Source: JBIOYL01 sp044870185
GTDB lineage: Bacteria; Actinomycetota; CALGFH01
Reading direction: 5' to 3'
DNA length: 11,924 nt
Assembly (NCBI GenBank): GCA_044870185.1
Contig: JBIOYL010000243.1
Coordinates: forward strand, 1 to 11,924
Below are positions 1 to 6,206 of the stretch, one piece after another. The translations under genes and the position numbers were made by a program. The notes under the pieces are model-generated. The model was not told the origin of the DNA. It made no database searches and saw only the letters and a program-made list of their open reading frames with translations. Each line of letters begins with the position of its first letter. Within the stretch, counting starts at the first letter, position 1.

Positions 1-497
1 AGCTGCCAGCGGCGGCCTTCCCGTTTGACACTGAGGGTCTTCACCCGGCCCTGCACCGGCCGATAGGCGTGCACCTTGACCTGGCCGACCCCCTGCAGGT
101 CGACGCGCCGCTGCTCGGGGTGCCAGCGGCAGCCGTCGCCGTCGGCCGGCCAGGTCACGGTGTCGAACCAGCCTTTGCCCTTGAACCTGGGGTAGCCGGG
201 GGTCTGACCGGCCTTGACCCGCCGGGAGAACGCCTGGACGGCCTGGTCGAGGCGGCGCAGGGTGGCCTGCTGGCAGGAGCACGACCAGCGGCCCTGCCCG
301 GCCGGGTCATCGCGGCGGATATCCTTGAGCTCGGCGGCCTGGTCGGTATAGCGGATGGTGACGGCGCGCAGCTGCCAGGCGGTGCGGCGGTGCTCCAGGG
401 CGCCGTTGTACAGCTGCCGGTGATCGTCGACCATCGCCGTCAGCGCCCCGGTTTGCTTGCTGGTGGGGCGCAGGGGGAACTTGGAGGCGCGTCGCAT
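1..497 (-). CDS. tnpB: TnpB/OrfB-type (IS200/IS605 family) protein, N-terminal part, runs off left edge
   Basis: Read from the ATG at 495-497, the minus strand is open to the window edge for about 165 residues with no stop. The protein starts MRRASKFPLRPTSKQ, followed by QLYNGALEHRRTAW (about 28-41), a conserved CQQATLRRLDQAVQAFSRR segment (about 75-93) and the diagnostic YPRFKGKGWFDTVTW (about 102-116). These are the N-terminal helix-turn-helix and beta-barrel signatures of TnpB, the RNA-guided nuclease of IS200/IS605, IS607 and IS1341-type elements. The RuvC catalytic residues, the zinc finger and any 3' guide-RNA region lie left of the window and cannot be judged. No tnpA-type Y1 or serine transposase is present on the visible 5' side. 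No good Shine-Dalgarno precedes the ATG; the start is chosen from family alignment. The gene is divergent from the SDR gene, 119 bp apart. Family call firm; activity unknown. Confidence 0.85.
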   Translation of the reverse strand, partial: MRRASKFPLRPTSKQTGALTAMVDDHRQLYNGALEHRRTAWQLRAVTIRYTDQAAELKDIRRDDPAGQGRWSCSCQQATLRRLDQAVQAFSRRVKAGQTPGYPRFKGKGWFDTVTWPADGDGCRWHPEQRRVDLQGVGQVKVHAYRPVQGRVKTLSVKREGRRWQ

Positions 498-566
498 GCC
501 TGGAGTATCGCAGCTGGCTGTGCCGGTGGGTGGCCAACCGCAGCGATTGTGGATGGCGAAGGGGGT

Positions 567-616
567 GGCGCGCCGATTCCTCTGTCGCCTGACCGCGGCA
601 GTCCCCTCGGCGCGTC
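567..616. repeat. Inverted repeat between tnpB and the SDR gene
   Basis: CGCGCCGA at 569-576 is repeated inverted as TCGGCGCG at 607-614, with one further G-T and one G-C pair outside (567/568 with 615/616), around a 30-nt loop. It lies in the 119-bp divergent gap and ends just before the SDR ATG. It could be an operator or part of the end of the TnpB-type element. In DNA this GC-rich an 8-bp arm could also be chance. Confidence 0.25.
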
Positions 617-1387
617 ATGATGGATGTTGCGCGGCATCAGGGACGGGTGGCGATCGTCACCGGCGCTGGGTCCGGGATCGGCCAGGCGGTTGCCCTGCGC
701 CTGGCCAGGGAAGGCGCGGTGGTCGTCGGCTGCGACATCGACGAGGCCGGCCTCGACGCGACGCTGGCCGGGATCCGGACAGCCGGCAAGGACGCCACGA
801 TGCTCCCGGCCGACATCACCAGCCAGGCTGACGTGGACCGGGTGGTCGACGAGACGGTCGCCGGACACGGTCGGGTCGATGCGCTCGCCAACGTCGCCGG
901 CATCATGGACTGGTTCCTGCCGGCGCACGAGGTCGATGACGACACCTGGAACCGGGTGCTGGCGGTCAACTTGGGCGGCCCGATGATGCTCTCTCGCAAG
1001 GTCCTGCCGGGGATGATGGAGCGTCGGTCGGGCGTGATCGTGAACGTCGCCTCGGTCGGCGGCCTGGCCGGCGGGGTGGCCGGGGTCGCCTACACCGTCT
1101 CCAAGCACGCGCTGGTCGGGCTGACACGCTCGATCGCCTGGGCCTACCGAGCCGAGGGCATCCGCTGCAACGCGGTCTGTCCTGGGGGTGTCCAGACCAA
1201 CATCGGGACCACGGCCGTCCCCCGCAGTCAGTGGGGCTACGAGCGGCTGGGAAAGATCCTGGCGCTCGCCGAGCGGACGGCCCAGCCCGACGAGATCGCC
1301 ACGCTGCTGTCGTGGCTGTGCTCGGACGAGGCCTCCGCCGTCAACGGTGCGATCATCACCGCCGACGGTGGCTGGACCGCCGGCTAG
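617..1387 (+). CDS. SDR-family NAD(P)-dependent oxidoreductase (FabG-like)
   Basis: A complete classical short-chain dehydrogenase of 256 residues, the usual length. The Rossmann cofactor loop TGAGSGIG is at 15-22. An Asp (D40) follows strand beta-2, which in this family favours NAD(H) over NADP(H). The structural NVAG motif is at 92-95, N118 sits in LAVNLGG, catalytic S146 in NVASVGG, and Y159-x3-K163 in AYTVSKHA. PGGVQT at 189-194 and the C-terminal ITADGGWTAG complete the pattern, so all catalytic residues are intact. It should be a soluble cytoplasmic alcohol/ketone oxidoreductase; the substrate cannot be read from sequence. Two adjacent ATGs (617 and 620) are possible starts, and no clear Shine-Dalgarno distinguishes them. 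There is no obvious operon partner: tnpB diverges on the left and the next gene begins 289 bp downstream. Confidence 0.93.
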   Translation: MMDVARHQGRVAIVTGAGSGIGQAVALRLAREGAVVVGCDIDEAGLDATLAGIRTAGKDATMLPADITSQADVDRVVDETVAGHGRVDALANVAGIMDWFLPAHEVDDDTWNRVLAVNLGGPMMLSRKVLPGMMERRSGVIVNVASVGGLAGGVAGVAYTVSKHALVGLTRSIAWAYRAEGIRCNAVCPGGVQTNIGTTAVPRSQWGYERLGKILALAERTAQPDEIATLLSWLCSDEASAVNGAIITADGGWTAG

Positions 1388-1676
1388 CCACACGAAGCTC
1401 GCCTCCTCCCACCAGGTCGCCGCGCGCCTGGGCGCCGCAGCACGTTCCGACCACTTGAGCCCCCCTCGAAGGCACAAGGACGGGCCGCGCTGGTCTGCCA
1501 AGGCGGACGCCATGATGGGGCAGGCAGCAGCCGCGATCATCTGCCGGCCAACGACCCCTCGCCAGGAGGGCTGGCGGCCCTGGTGCATCCACCCGGCTGG
1601 GGCGACGCTGATGGTGACCTGGACCGCGTCGAGCCGACACTTGGCACGGACGCGGTTCGGGACAGAGGAGGCGATG
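1388..1676. other. Intergenic gap between SDR and carbamoyltransferase genes
   Basis: About 290 bases with no gene I can support. The carbamoyltransferase reading frame stays open upstream through this gap and over the end of the SDR gene, but the translation there is low-complexity Arg/Pro/Ala and resembles no family. The only structure seen is a 6-bp stem at 1560-1576 (CGCCAG/CTGGCG, 5-nt loop), which is weak as a terminator because no T-tract follows. No convincing -10 box precedes the RBS at 1664-1670. Confidence 0.5.
1664..1670 (+). promoter_or_regulatory. Ribosome binding site deciding the OTC-like start
   Basis: AGAGGAG precedes the tandem ATGATG (1674 and 1677). Spacing is 6 nt to the second ATG and only 3 nt to the first, favouring 1677. 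It places the start some 490 bases downstream of the upstream end of the open frame, and agrees with the normal N-terminus of carbamoyltransferases. Confidence 0.7.
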
Positions 1677-2711
1677 ATGAAGGACCTGCTGCGCATTGCG
1701 GACCTGAACGCTGCCGACTTGCAACTGCTGCTCGACCAGGCCCAAGCGGCAACGGCCGACCCGTACCGTGACCGGCACCTGCTGGTGGGCGATACCGTGG
1801 CGTTGTACTTCGCCAAGCCCTCCACCCGCACCCGCCTGGCCTTCCAGACCGCGGTCGCCCGGCTGGGCGGCATGCCGCTGTCGCTTGGACCAGACGAGTT
1901 GCAGTGCAGCCGCGGCGAGCCCATCGTCGACACCGCTCAAGTGGTCAGCCGCTACGTGCGCGCCCTCGTGGTGCGCACCTTCGCCGACGCCGACCTGCGC
2001 CGGCTGGCCGCCGCCGCATCGGTCCCGGTGGTCAACGCACTCAGCGATGGCCACGACCCCTGCCAGGTCCTGGCCGGGCTGCTCACCCTGCGCCAGCGCT
2101 GGGGTGCGCTGGCGGACCACAAGGTCGCCTATGTCGGCGATGGCGGCAACGTGGCCCACAGCCTGCTGGAGGCCGCGGCGCTGGCCGGGATGAACATCTG
2201 GGTCGCCACCCCCTATGGCCTGGAGCCGCATCCTGAGGTGGTGGCACGGGCGCAGGCGCTGGCCGCCGAGCATGGCTCGCAGGTGCGGCTCACCTTGGAC
2301 CCGACCGCCGCCGTCCGCGATGCGGACGCGGTGGTCACCGACGTGTGGCTGTCGATGCACGACCCGAAGCGGGCGCGCGCCGCGCGGGCGCATGTGCTGG
2401 AGCGGTTCCGAGTCGACGCCCGGTTGCTGGCGGCCGCCAAGCCGGACGTGTGGTTCTTGCATTGCCTGCCGGCCTATCGGGGCCAGGAGGTCGCCAGCGA
2501 GGTCATCGACGGCCCACGCTCGCTGGTGTTCGAGCAGGCGACCAACCTCTTGCCGGTCGCTGAGGCGGTGCTGTCGGCCCTGCTACGGGGTAGGCTGCGT
2601 GGCCATCCTGACGGGCCACCCGTCCCCGACGACACCGGACCCCTGCTCGACGCCCGCACGGATGCGATCGCACATCAACACGACCTGCGCGTCGGAGCCC
2701 GCCCAGCTTGA
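1677..2711 (+). CDS. Ornithine-carbamoyltransferase-family protein with altered active site
   Basis: A 344-residue protein with the two-domain aspartate/ornithine carbamoyltransferase fold (numbering from the ATG at 1674). Carbamoyl-phosphate loop KPSTRTR at 48-54, R101 in VVRTF, and SRGEPIVDT at 79-87 are present. The ornithine-side motifs are GDGGNVAHS at 155-163, TDVWLSMHD at 222-230 and FLHCLPAYRGQEV at 261-273. These resemble OTC rather than aspartate carbamoyltransferase. Several near-invariant positions differ. HPxQ is DPCQ (D128-Q131). SMG is SMH (H229). The C-terminal helix motif NRLH, whose Arg binds carbamoyl phosphate, is NLLP (291-294). The residue before N159 is Gly rather than Asn. 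A tail of about 40 residues after ALLRGRLRG is unusual. No arginine-biosynthesis gene adjoins it. The fold is clear; I infer a paralog with altered or lost OTC activity, so I withhold the symbol argF. Confidence 0.85.
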   Translation: MKDLLRIADLNAADLQLLLDQAQAATADPYRDRHLLVGDTVALYFAKPSTRTRLAFQTAVARLGGMPLSLGPDELQCSRGEPIVDTAQVVSRYVRALVVRTFADADLRRLAAAASVPVVNALSDGHDPCQVLAGLLTLRQRWGALADHKVAYVGDGGNVAHSLLEAAALAGMNIWVATPYGLEPHPEVVARAQALAAEHGSQVRLTLDPTAAVRDADAVVTDVWLSMHDPKRARAARAHVLERFRVDARLLAAAKPDVWFLHCLPAYRGQEVASEVIDGPRSLVFEQATNLLPVAEAVLSALLRGRLRGHPDGPPVPDDTGPLLDARTDAIAHQHDLRVGARPA

Positions 2712-2868
2712 GGTCGTAAGATCTCTGTCCCCGACGCAGACGAGAACGCCCATCCGGCGGAAACGGCGAGCAGCGGGTGTTCGCGGCGGGCAGCGCCGAC
2801 AGTGGCGCCGGCCTCGGCAAGAGCCCAGACGCACCGAGCCCAACACGGAGGTCCAGTGGTCGGGCAGG

Positions 2869-2874
2869 AAGGAG
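2869..2874 (+). promoter_or_regulatory. Ribosome binding site fixing the PPOX-family start
   Basis: AAGGAG lies 7 nt before the ATG at 2882. It shows that the gene begins there rather than at the open-frame start about 105 bases upstream, whose translation is low-complexity. The 170-bp gap after the carbamoyltransferase gene (2712-2881) otherwise shows nothing I can name. Confidence 0.75.
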
Positions 2875-2881
2875 AACGGCG

Positions 2882-3463
2882 ATGCCTGGCAGGGAGCCGA
2901 CTTCGGAACGCAACCTTGACGGCTACGGAGCGCCAAGGATCGAGTGGGCGCGCGTGCGAGCTGTGCTGGACGGCGAGCTCACCCAAGCGCCGGGCACCGG
3001 CGGGCCCGGACGCCACACTCCCTGGTTGGCGACGAGCAATCCCAACGGCAGCCCGCACGTGATGCCGGTCGGGGTGATCAGCGTCGCCGGCACCTGGTAC
3101 TTCAGCTCCGGACCCGGCACGCGCAAGTCCCGCAACATCGCCCGCGATCCTCGCTGTGTGATCAGCGTCGCCACCCACCCATTCGATCTCGTCGTCGAGG
3201 GCAGCGCCGAGCGGGTCATCGACGCCGCCGAACTGCAAACCGTCGCCGATGCCTTCGCCGCCCAGGGCTGGCCTGCCAGCGTGGCCGGCGACGCTCTGAC
3301 GGCCGAGTTCAGCGCCCCATCCGCTGGGCCGCCGCCCTGGAACGTCTACAGGGTCGTTCCCTCGACGGTGTTCGCTCTCGGCACCGCTGAGCCTTACGGC
3401 GCCACCCGCTTCGACCTCGCCCCGCCGCCGCGGGTCGCTGGCGCGGAGCCCGACACCGGATGA
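2882..3463 (+). CDS. Pyridoxamine 5'-phosphate oxidase (split-barrel) family protein
   Basis: A 193-residue protein of the flavin-binding split-barrel fold. It begins with the family-typical (N)LDGYGAPRIEW and continues with TPWLATSNPNGSPHVMPVGV (about 45-64), the beta-strand pair that contacts the cofactor. GTWYFSSGPGTRKSRNIARDPRCVISVATHPFDLV follows (about 69-103), where the T-R-K-S-x-N segment is the usual phosphate-binding stretch. SAPSAGPPPWNVYRVVPSTVFAL closes the domain. Related proteins bind FMN or F420 and act as small oxidoreductases; which cofactor is used here cannot be decided from sequence. True PdxH-specific residues are not evident, so it is unlikely to be the vitamin B6 enzyme. 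Its TGA overlaps the ATG of the following fragment (ATGA at 3460-3463), so it was once translationally coupled to a SnoaL-like gene. Confidence 0.85.
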   Translation: MPGREPTSERNLDGYGAPRIEWARVRAVLDGELTQAPGTGGPGRHTPWLATSNPNGSPHVMPVGVISVAGTWYFSSGPGTRKSRNIARDPRCVISVATHPFDLVVEGSAERVIDAAELQTVADAFAAQGWPASVAGDALTAEFSAPSAGPPPWNVYRVVPSTVFALGTAEPYGATRFDLAPPPRVAGAEPDTG

Positions 3464-3699
3464 TCGATGACGAAGCTCGCATCCGCACCCTGATCGAGCG
3501 GTGGGCGCAGGCGGTGCACGCCGGCGACCTGGACGGAGCCGGGCCATGGTCAAACGGCTGCGGGCGAAGCACCATCCAACCGGCCACAAGCTGCACCTCG
3601 TGGCCACCGCTATCCCCTCGGCGACGGCGCGGCCGGCGGCGCTCCGGGAGACGTCGGGCCCCTCGGCGTGCGCGACCCGAGCCACCGGCCCCACTGTGA
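3460..3699 (+). pseudogene. SnoaL/DUF4440-like (NTF2 fold) N-terminal fragment
   Basis: Starting in an ATGA overlap with the PPOX gene, the first 27 residues (MIDDEARIRTLIERWAQAVH and on to GDLDGA) match the opening helix pair of SnoaL-like/DUF4440 proteins. In intact members this helix is followed by the cone-shaped beta-sheet. After about residue 27 (near base 3540) the translation becomes Ser/Arg/Pro-rich and bears no resemblance to the family, ending at 79 residues; intact members are about 120-150. I read it as a gene broken by a deletion or insertion near 3541. No function should be assigned to the remnant. Confidence 0.6.
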
Positions 3700-3938
3700 T
3701 CGATCCGCGCATCCGAAACTGCGCCGACTGGGCCAGAGGCGTCCCGGGTGTGATCGACGCCCGAAGGTACCTCTGCACCGGATCGGGGAGGCGTTCGATC
3801 TCCCCGATGACATCGGGCCGGAGAGGCTGGTGCTCGATAGGTCCTCTCGGCCCCGATCGCGTGGGGCGTTGGCCCCTGATCGTCCCCCCGCCCGCAGGGG
3901 AGACTGGGAGCGAGGACCAGAAGGAGGCCGGAGGGGCC
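3541..3938. other. Gene debris between SnoaL-like fragment and next intact gene
   Basis: About 400 bases with no intact gene. The minus strand carries a recognisable DUF6544-like piece (3690-3826, listed separately). The stretch 3541-3690 is open on several frames but I recognise no family in it. It looks like a site where several genes were deleted or recombined. Confidence 0.5.
3690..3826 (-). pseudogene. DUF6544-like protein fragment
   Basis: Minus-strand translation gives IGEIERLPDPVQRYLRASI, then TPGTPLAQSAQFRMRGSITVG. This matches the N-terminal signature of DUF6544/DUF6920-type proteins (LPxPVxRYLRxxxxPGTPLxxxxxxRMRGxIxxG). After about 45 residues the similarity stops and the open frame continues antisense to other genes as low-complexity sequence, so only a fragment remains. 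The function of the intact family is unknown to me. The recognition is from memory of the signature and has not been aligned. Confidence 0.5.
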
Positions 3939-4946
3939 ATGACCGTTCGAGAAGTCGCGGACGCAGGTCTCGATTCGCGGCCGCCTCAATCGGATGACCG
4001 CGAGTACGGGATCGATGTGTACTGGCTTCCCCTGGGAGCTGGGGGTTGGTTCGTCCGCCTGAACGGGAGGATCTACGAGGCCATCCTCGCTCGCCGGGAG
4101 CATCGGCGCCCCCTCGACCTGTACCACTCAGCATTGGAGGTTCGCCTGCCGGAGGGACGGTTCGTCATCGAGGATGCCTGGCCGATCCCGGATTCTGACG
4201 GCGCGTCGCGAGGCGTCGTCGTCGAGGGACCGGTTGGCAGTTCCATCCTGGCCGGGCTTCGTACCTTCCGCTACGAGGTGCGCCGATGGCGGGACGGGCG
4301 CATCCCGGATGTCGCCTACGCGGTCGCGAGCCCCCAGCACGTGAGCGACGACCTGCGTCAGGCCCGCCGCCTGCTTGATCTCGTGCCGCGCATACCGCCG
4401 CTGAAGTGGGGCCGGGATGAGCTTCGGACGGGTGACATGTGGAACTCGAACTCGGTGGTTGCGTGGCTTCTCACCGCAAGCGGACTTCCTGCGGAGCACA
4501 TTCAGCCGCCCCAGGGCGGACGCGCCCCCGGATGGAGGGCCGGTCTCGAAGCCGCCCGCAGCCATCATGCGGATCGCGAGCACCACCGATCCCGCGGCTA
4601 CCTTCCGCGACGTAGGTGCAGCTGTCGACCGCTCGCCTACCCGAGCGGCCCGGCCCGAAACGGCGGCGGGTCAGTGGACGCCGGCGCTCAGACCGCGGCG
4701 CGCACGGCTGCAGCGGCCTGGCGGGCGGCGACCAGGATCGGGTCCCAGACCGGTGAGAACGGTGGCGCGTACGCCAGGTCCAGTGCGGTCATCTCCTCGA
4801 CCGTCATCCGGTTCCACAGCGCGGTCGCGGCGGTGTCGATCCGCTTTGCCGAGCCCTCGTTGCCGACGATCTGCGCGCCCAGCAGCCGCCCGGTGTGGCG
4901 CTCCGCAGCCATCTTGACGGTCATGCGCTGCGTGCCCGGGAAGTAG
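3939..4946 (+). CDS. Conserved protein of unknown function; C-terminal third probably read-through
   Basis: The ATG at 3939 follows AAGGAGG (3921-3927) and GGAGGGG (3930-3936). The first 207 residues look like a conserved actinobacterial hypothetical protein. WLPLGAGGWFVRLNGRIYEAI is at about 29-49. PLDLYHSALEVRLPEGRFVIEDAWPIP follows at 58-84, then VVVEGPVGS, RTFRYEVRRWRDG and MWNSNSVVAWLLTASGLP (167-184). GGRAPGWRAGLEAAR at 193-207 is where I expect the native end. The frame then runs on for another 128 Arg/Ala/Ser-rich residues, passing through a probable terminator hairpin (4629-4648) and 259 bases antisense into the neighbouring oxidoreductase gene. The likeliest reading is loss of the native stop near 4560 by point mutation or indel. 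The paired His (H63 in LYHSALEV) and NSNS motif hint at a permuted papain-like fold lacking Cys, but that is speculative. Confidence 0.65.
   Translation: MTVREVADAGLDSRPPQSDDREYGIDVYWLPLGAGGWFVRLNGRIYEAILARREHRRPLDLYHSALEVRLPEGRFVIEDAWPIPDSDGASRGVVVEGPVGSSILAGLRTFRYEVRRWRDGRIPDVAYAVASPQHVSDDLRQARRLLDLVPRIPPLKWGRDELRTGDMWNSNSVVAWLLTASGLPAEHIQPPQGGRAPGWRAGLEAARSHHADREHHRSRGYLPRRRCSCRPLAYPSGPARNGGGSVDAGAQTAARTAAAAWRAATRIGSQTGENGGAYARSSAVISSTVIRFHSAVAAVSIRFAEPSLPTICAPSSRPVWRSAAILTVMRCVPGK
4629..4648. terminator. Hairpin between convergent genes, probable bidirectional terminator
   Basis: CCGCTCG (4629-4635) and CGAGCGG (4642-4648) form a perfect 7-bp stem with a 6-nt loop. It lies in the gap between the expected native end of the plus-strand unknown gene and the minus-strand oxidoreductase stop at 4688. 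No T-tract is present, as is common in high-GC actinobacteria. Confidence 0.45.
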
Positions 4947-6058
4947 CCTGCCCGGGTGCCCGACCGCACGGTCACGGTCACATAGGCGAACCCGGCACGG
5001 TGGGCGTCACGCTCGCGCAGCCCGGTCCGGGCGATCTCCAGCTGGTACACCTTGCTGACCGCGGTGCCGACGACCCCCGGGAAGGTGGCGTAGGAGCCGC
5101 CGACGTTGTGCCCGATCACCCGGCCGTGCTTGTTGGCGTGCGTGCCCAGCGGCACGTGCTGGTATTGGCCGGAGACGAGGTTGAGGACCTCCACACAGTC
5201 CCCGCCCGCCCACACCTGGTCGTGGCCGAGCACGCGCATCTGCATGTCGGTACGGATGCCGCCGTGATCGCCCAGCGGCAGCCCGGCCTGGCTGGCCAGC
5301 GCCGTGTTGGGCCGGACCCCCAGGCCGAGGACGACCAGCTCGGCTGGCACAGCCCCCCCGGTGGTGACCACCGACCGGACCCGGCCATGGCCGTCGGTGT
5401 CGAAGCCGGTGACGGCGGTGTCGGTGTGGACGTCGATGCCGAGCGCCTCCATCGCCCGGTGCACCAGCTCGCCCATGTCCGGGTCGAGCGTGGCCATCGG
5501 CTGCGGAGCCTGGTCGACGACGATGACCTGGACGCCGCGACGGGCCAGCGCCTCGGCCATCTCGACCCCGATGTAGCCCCCGCCCACCACCACGGCACGC
5601 TGCGGCCGGTACCGTTCGAGGTCGGCCAGGAGCGCGGCACCGTCGTCGAGGGTTTCCACGCCGAACACGCCGGCGGCGTCGACGCCGGGCAGCGGCGGTC
5701 GCACCGGGACGGCGCCGGTGGCGATGACGAGGTGGTCGAACCCCTCGTGGGAGCGCCGGCCGGAGGTCAGGTCGCGAGCCGCCACCCGCCCGGCCTGGAC
5801 GTCGATCGCCTCCACCTCGGTGCGCATGCGCAGGTCGATGCCGTTGCGCCGATGCGCCTGCGGAGACCGGACGACCAGGCGCTCCCCGTCGGCGACGTCA
5901 CCGGCCACCCAGTACGGGATGCCGCAGGCCGAGTAGGAGCTGTGCGCCCCGCGCTCGAAGGCGATCACCTCGAGCGCGTCGCCCCGCAGCCGCTTGGCCT
6001 GGGACGCCGCGCTCATCCCGGCGGCGTCCGCGCCGACGACCACCAACCGGTCGGTCAT
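4688..6058 (-). CDS. FAD-dependent pyridine nucleotide-disulfide oxidoreductase (NADH oxidase / CoA-disulfide reductase family)
   Basis: A complete 456-residue enzyme, from ATG at 6056-6058 (MTDRLVVVGADAAGMSAA). An upstream TTG at 6082 would add eight residues but is unlike the family start. FAD-binding strand/loop VVVGADAAGMSAA is at 6-18, with GADAAG as the family variant of GxGxxG. Catalytic C45 in SYSACGIPYW is the single redox Cys of the NADH oxidase/CoADR/NADH peroxidase group, not the CxxxxC pair of glutathione reductases. NAD(P)H-binding GGGYIGVEMAEAL is at 159-171, FAD-binding QVWAGGDC at 281-288, and THANKHGRVIGHNV at 306-319. The dimer-interface tail contains LDLAYAPPFSPVWDPIL (427-442). 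No rhodanese domain is attached. It should reduce a disulfide, peroxide or O2 with NAD(P)H in the cytoplasm; which one is not decidable. The nearest possible SD is GGAG at 6073-6076, 14 nt from the ATG, which is long. Confidence 0.92.
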   Translation of the reverse strand: MTDRLVVVGADAAGMSAASQAKRLRGDALEVIAFERGAHSSYSACGIPYWVAGDVADGERLVVRSPQAHRRNGIDLRMRTEVEAIDVQAGRVAARDLTSGRRSHEGFDHLVIATGAVPVRPPLPGVDAAGVFGVETLDDGAALLADLERYRPQRAVVVGGGYIGVEMAEALARRGVQVIVVDQAPQPMATLDPDMGELVHRAMEALGIDVHTDTAVTGFDTDGHGRVRSVVTTGGAVPAELVVLGLGVRPNTALASQAGLPLGDHGGIRTDMQMRVLGHDQVWAGGDCVEVLNLVSGQYQHVPLGTHANKHGRVIGHNVGGSYATFPGVVGTAVSKVYQLEIARTGLRERDAHRAGFAYVTVTVRSGTRAGYFPGTQRMTVKMAAERHTGRLLGAQIVGNEGSAKRIDTAATALWNRMTVEEMTALDLAYAPPFSPVWDPILVAARQAAAAVRAAV

Positions 6059-6100
6059 CCCAACCACCGCTTCTCCACCCAAAATCGTCCGCAGGCAAAC

Positions 6101-6110
6101 AACGGCCGTT
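6101..6110. promoter_or_regulatory. 10-bp perfect palindrome upstream of the oxidoreductase
   Basis: AACGGCCGTT lies about 43 bases upstream of the oxidoreductase ATG, in an otherwise gene-free gap. It might be an operator half-site pair. Without further copies or a promoter match this is only a suggestion. Confidence 0.2.
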
Positions 6111-6116
6111 CGTCGA

Positions 6117-6206
6117 TCAGACCCGGTCGACGGTGGTGCGGATCCCGGTGCCGATCGTGGCCGTCGCGTCGGCCATCGTGTCCGCCTGCGGCCGGGTCGT
6201 GACCAT
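6117..6206 (-). CDS. Possible 29-aa ORF coupled to the beta-helix gene
   Basis: An ATG at 6204-6206 overlaps the TGA of the upstream gene (TGATG), the arrangement used for translational coupling. The frame runs 29 residues, Thr/Ala-rich (starting MVTTRPQADTMADATATIG), to a TGA at 6117-6119. It matches nothing I know. It could be a real small protein, the remnant of a truncated gene, or chance; in favour is only the TGATG overlap. Codon bias alone does not help, because all frames here are GC-rich. Confidence 0.2.
   Translation of the reverse strand: MVTTRPQADTMADATATIGTGIRTTVDRV

Noticed and set aside
93..106. CCTGCAGGTCGAC-like string resembling a cloning polylinker
   Set aside because: It is in frame inside the TnpB gene (DLQGVGQ region on the minus strand) with no other vector sequence around it; coincidence.
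1560..1576. 6-bp hairpin as SDR terminator
   Set aside because: Weak stem, about 170 bases after the SDR stop and no T-tract; mentioned only in the gap description.
440..1933. 497-codon open frame on the minus strand across the SDR gene
   Set aside because: Antisense to a clear SDR gene; Arg/Pro/Gly/Asp-rich translation without family features, as expected in GC-rich DNA where stops are rare.
1356..2462. 368-codon minus-strand frame opposite the carbamoyltransferase
   Set aside because: Shadow frame: His/Gly/Arg-rich, no recognisable motifs, fully covered by the well-supported plus-strand gene.
617..3463. SDR, carbamoyltransferase and PPOX genes as one biosynthetic operon
   Set aside because: Gaps of 289 and 170 bases separate them, each has its own RBS context, and no shared pathway links them.
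4895..6202. 435-codon plus-strand frame opposite the FAD oxidoreductase
   Set aside because: Antisense shadow of a gene with complete FAD, NAD and redox-Cys motifs; its own translation is low-complexity.
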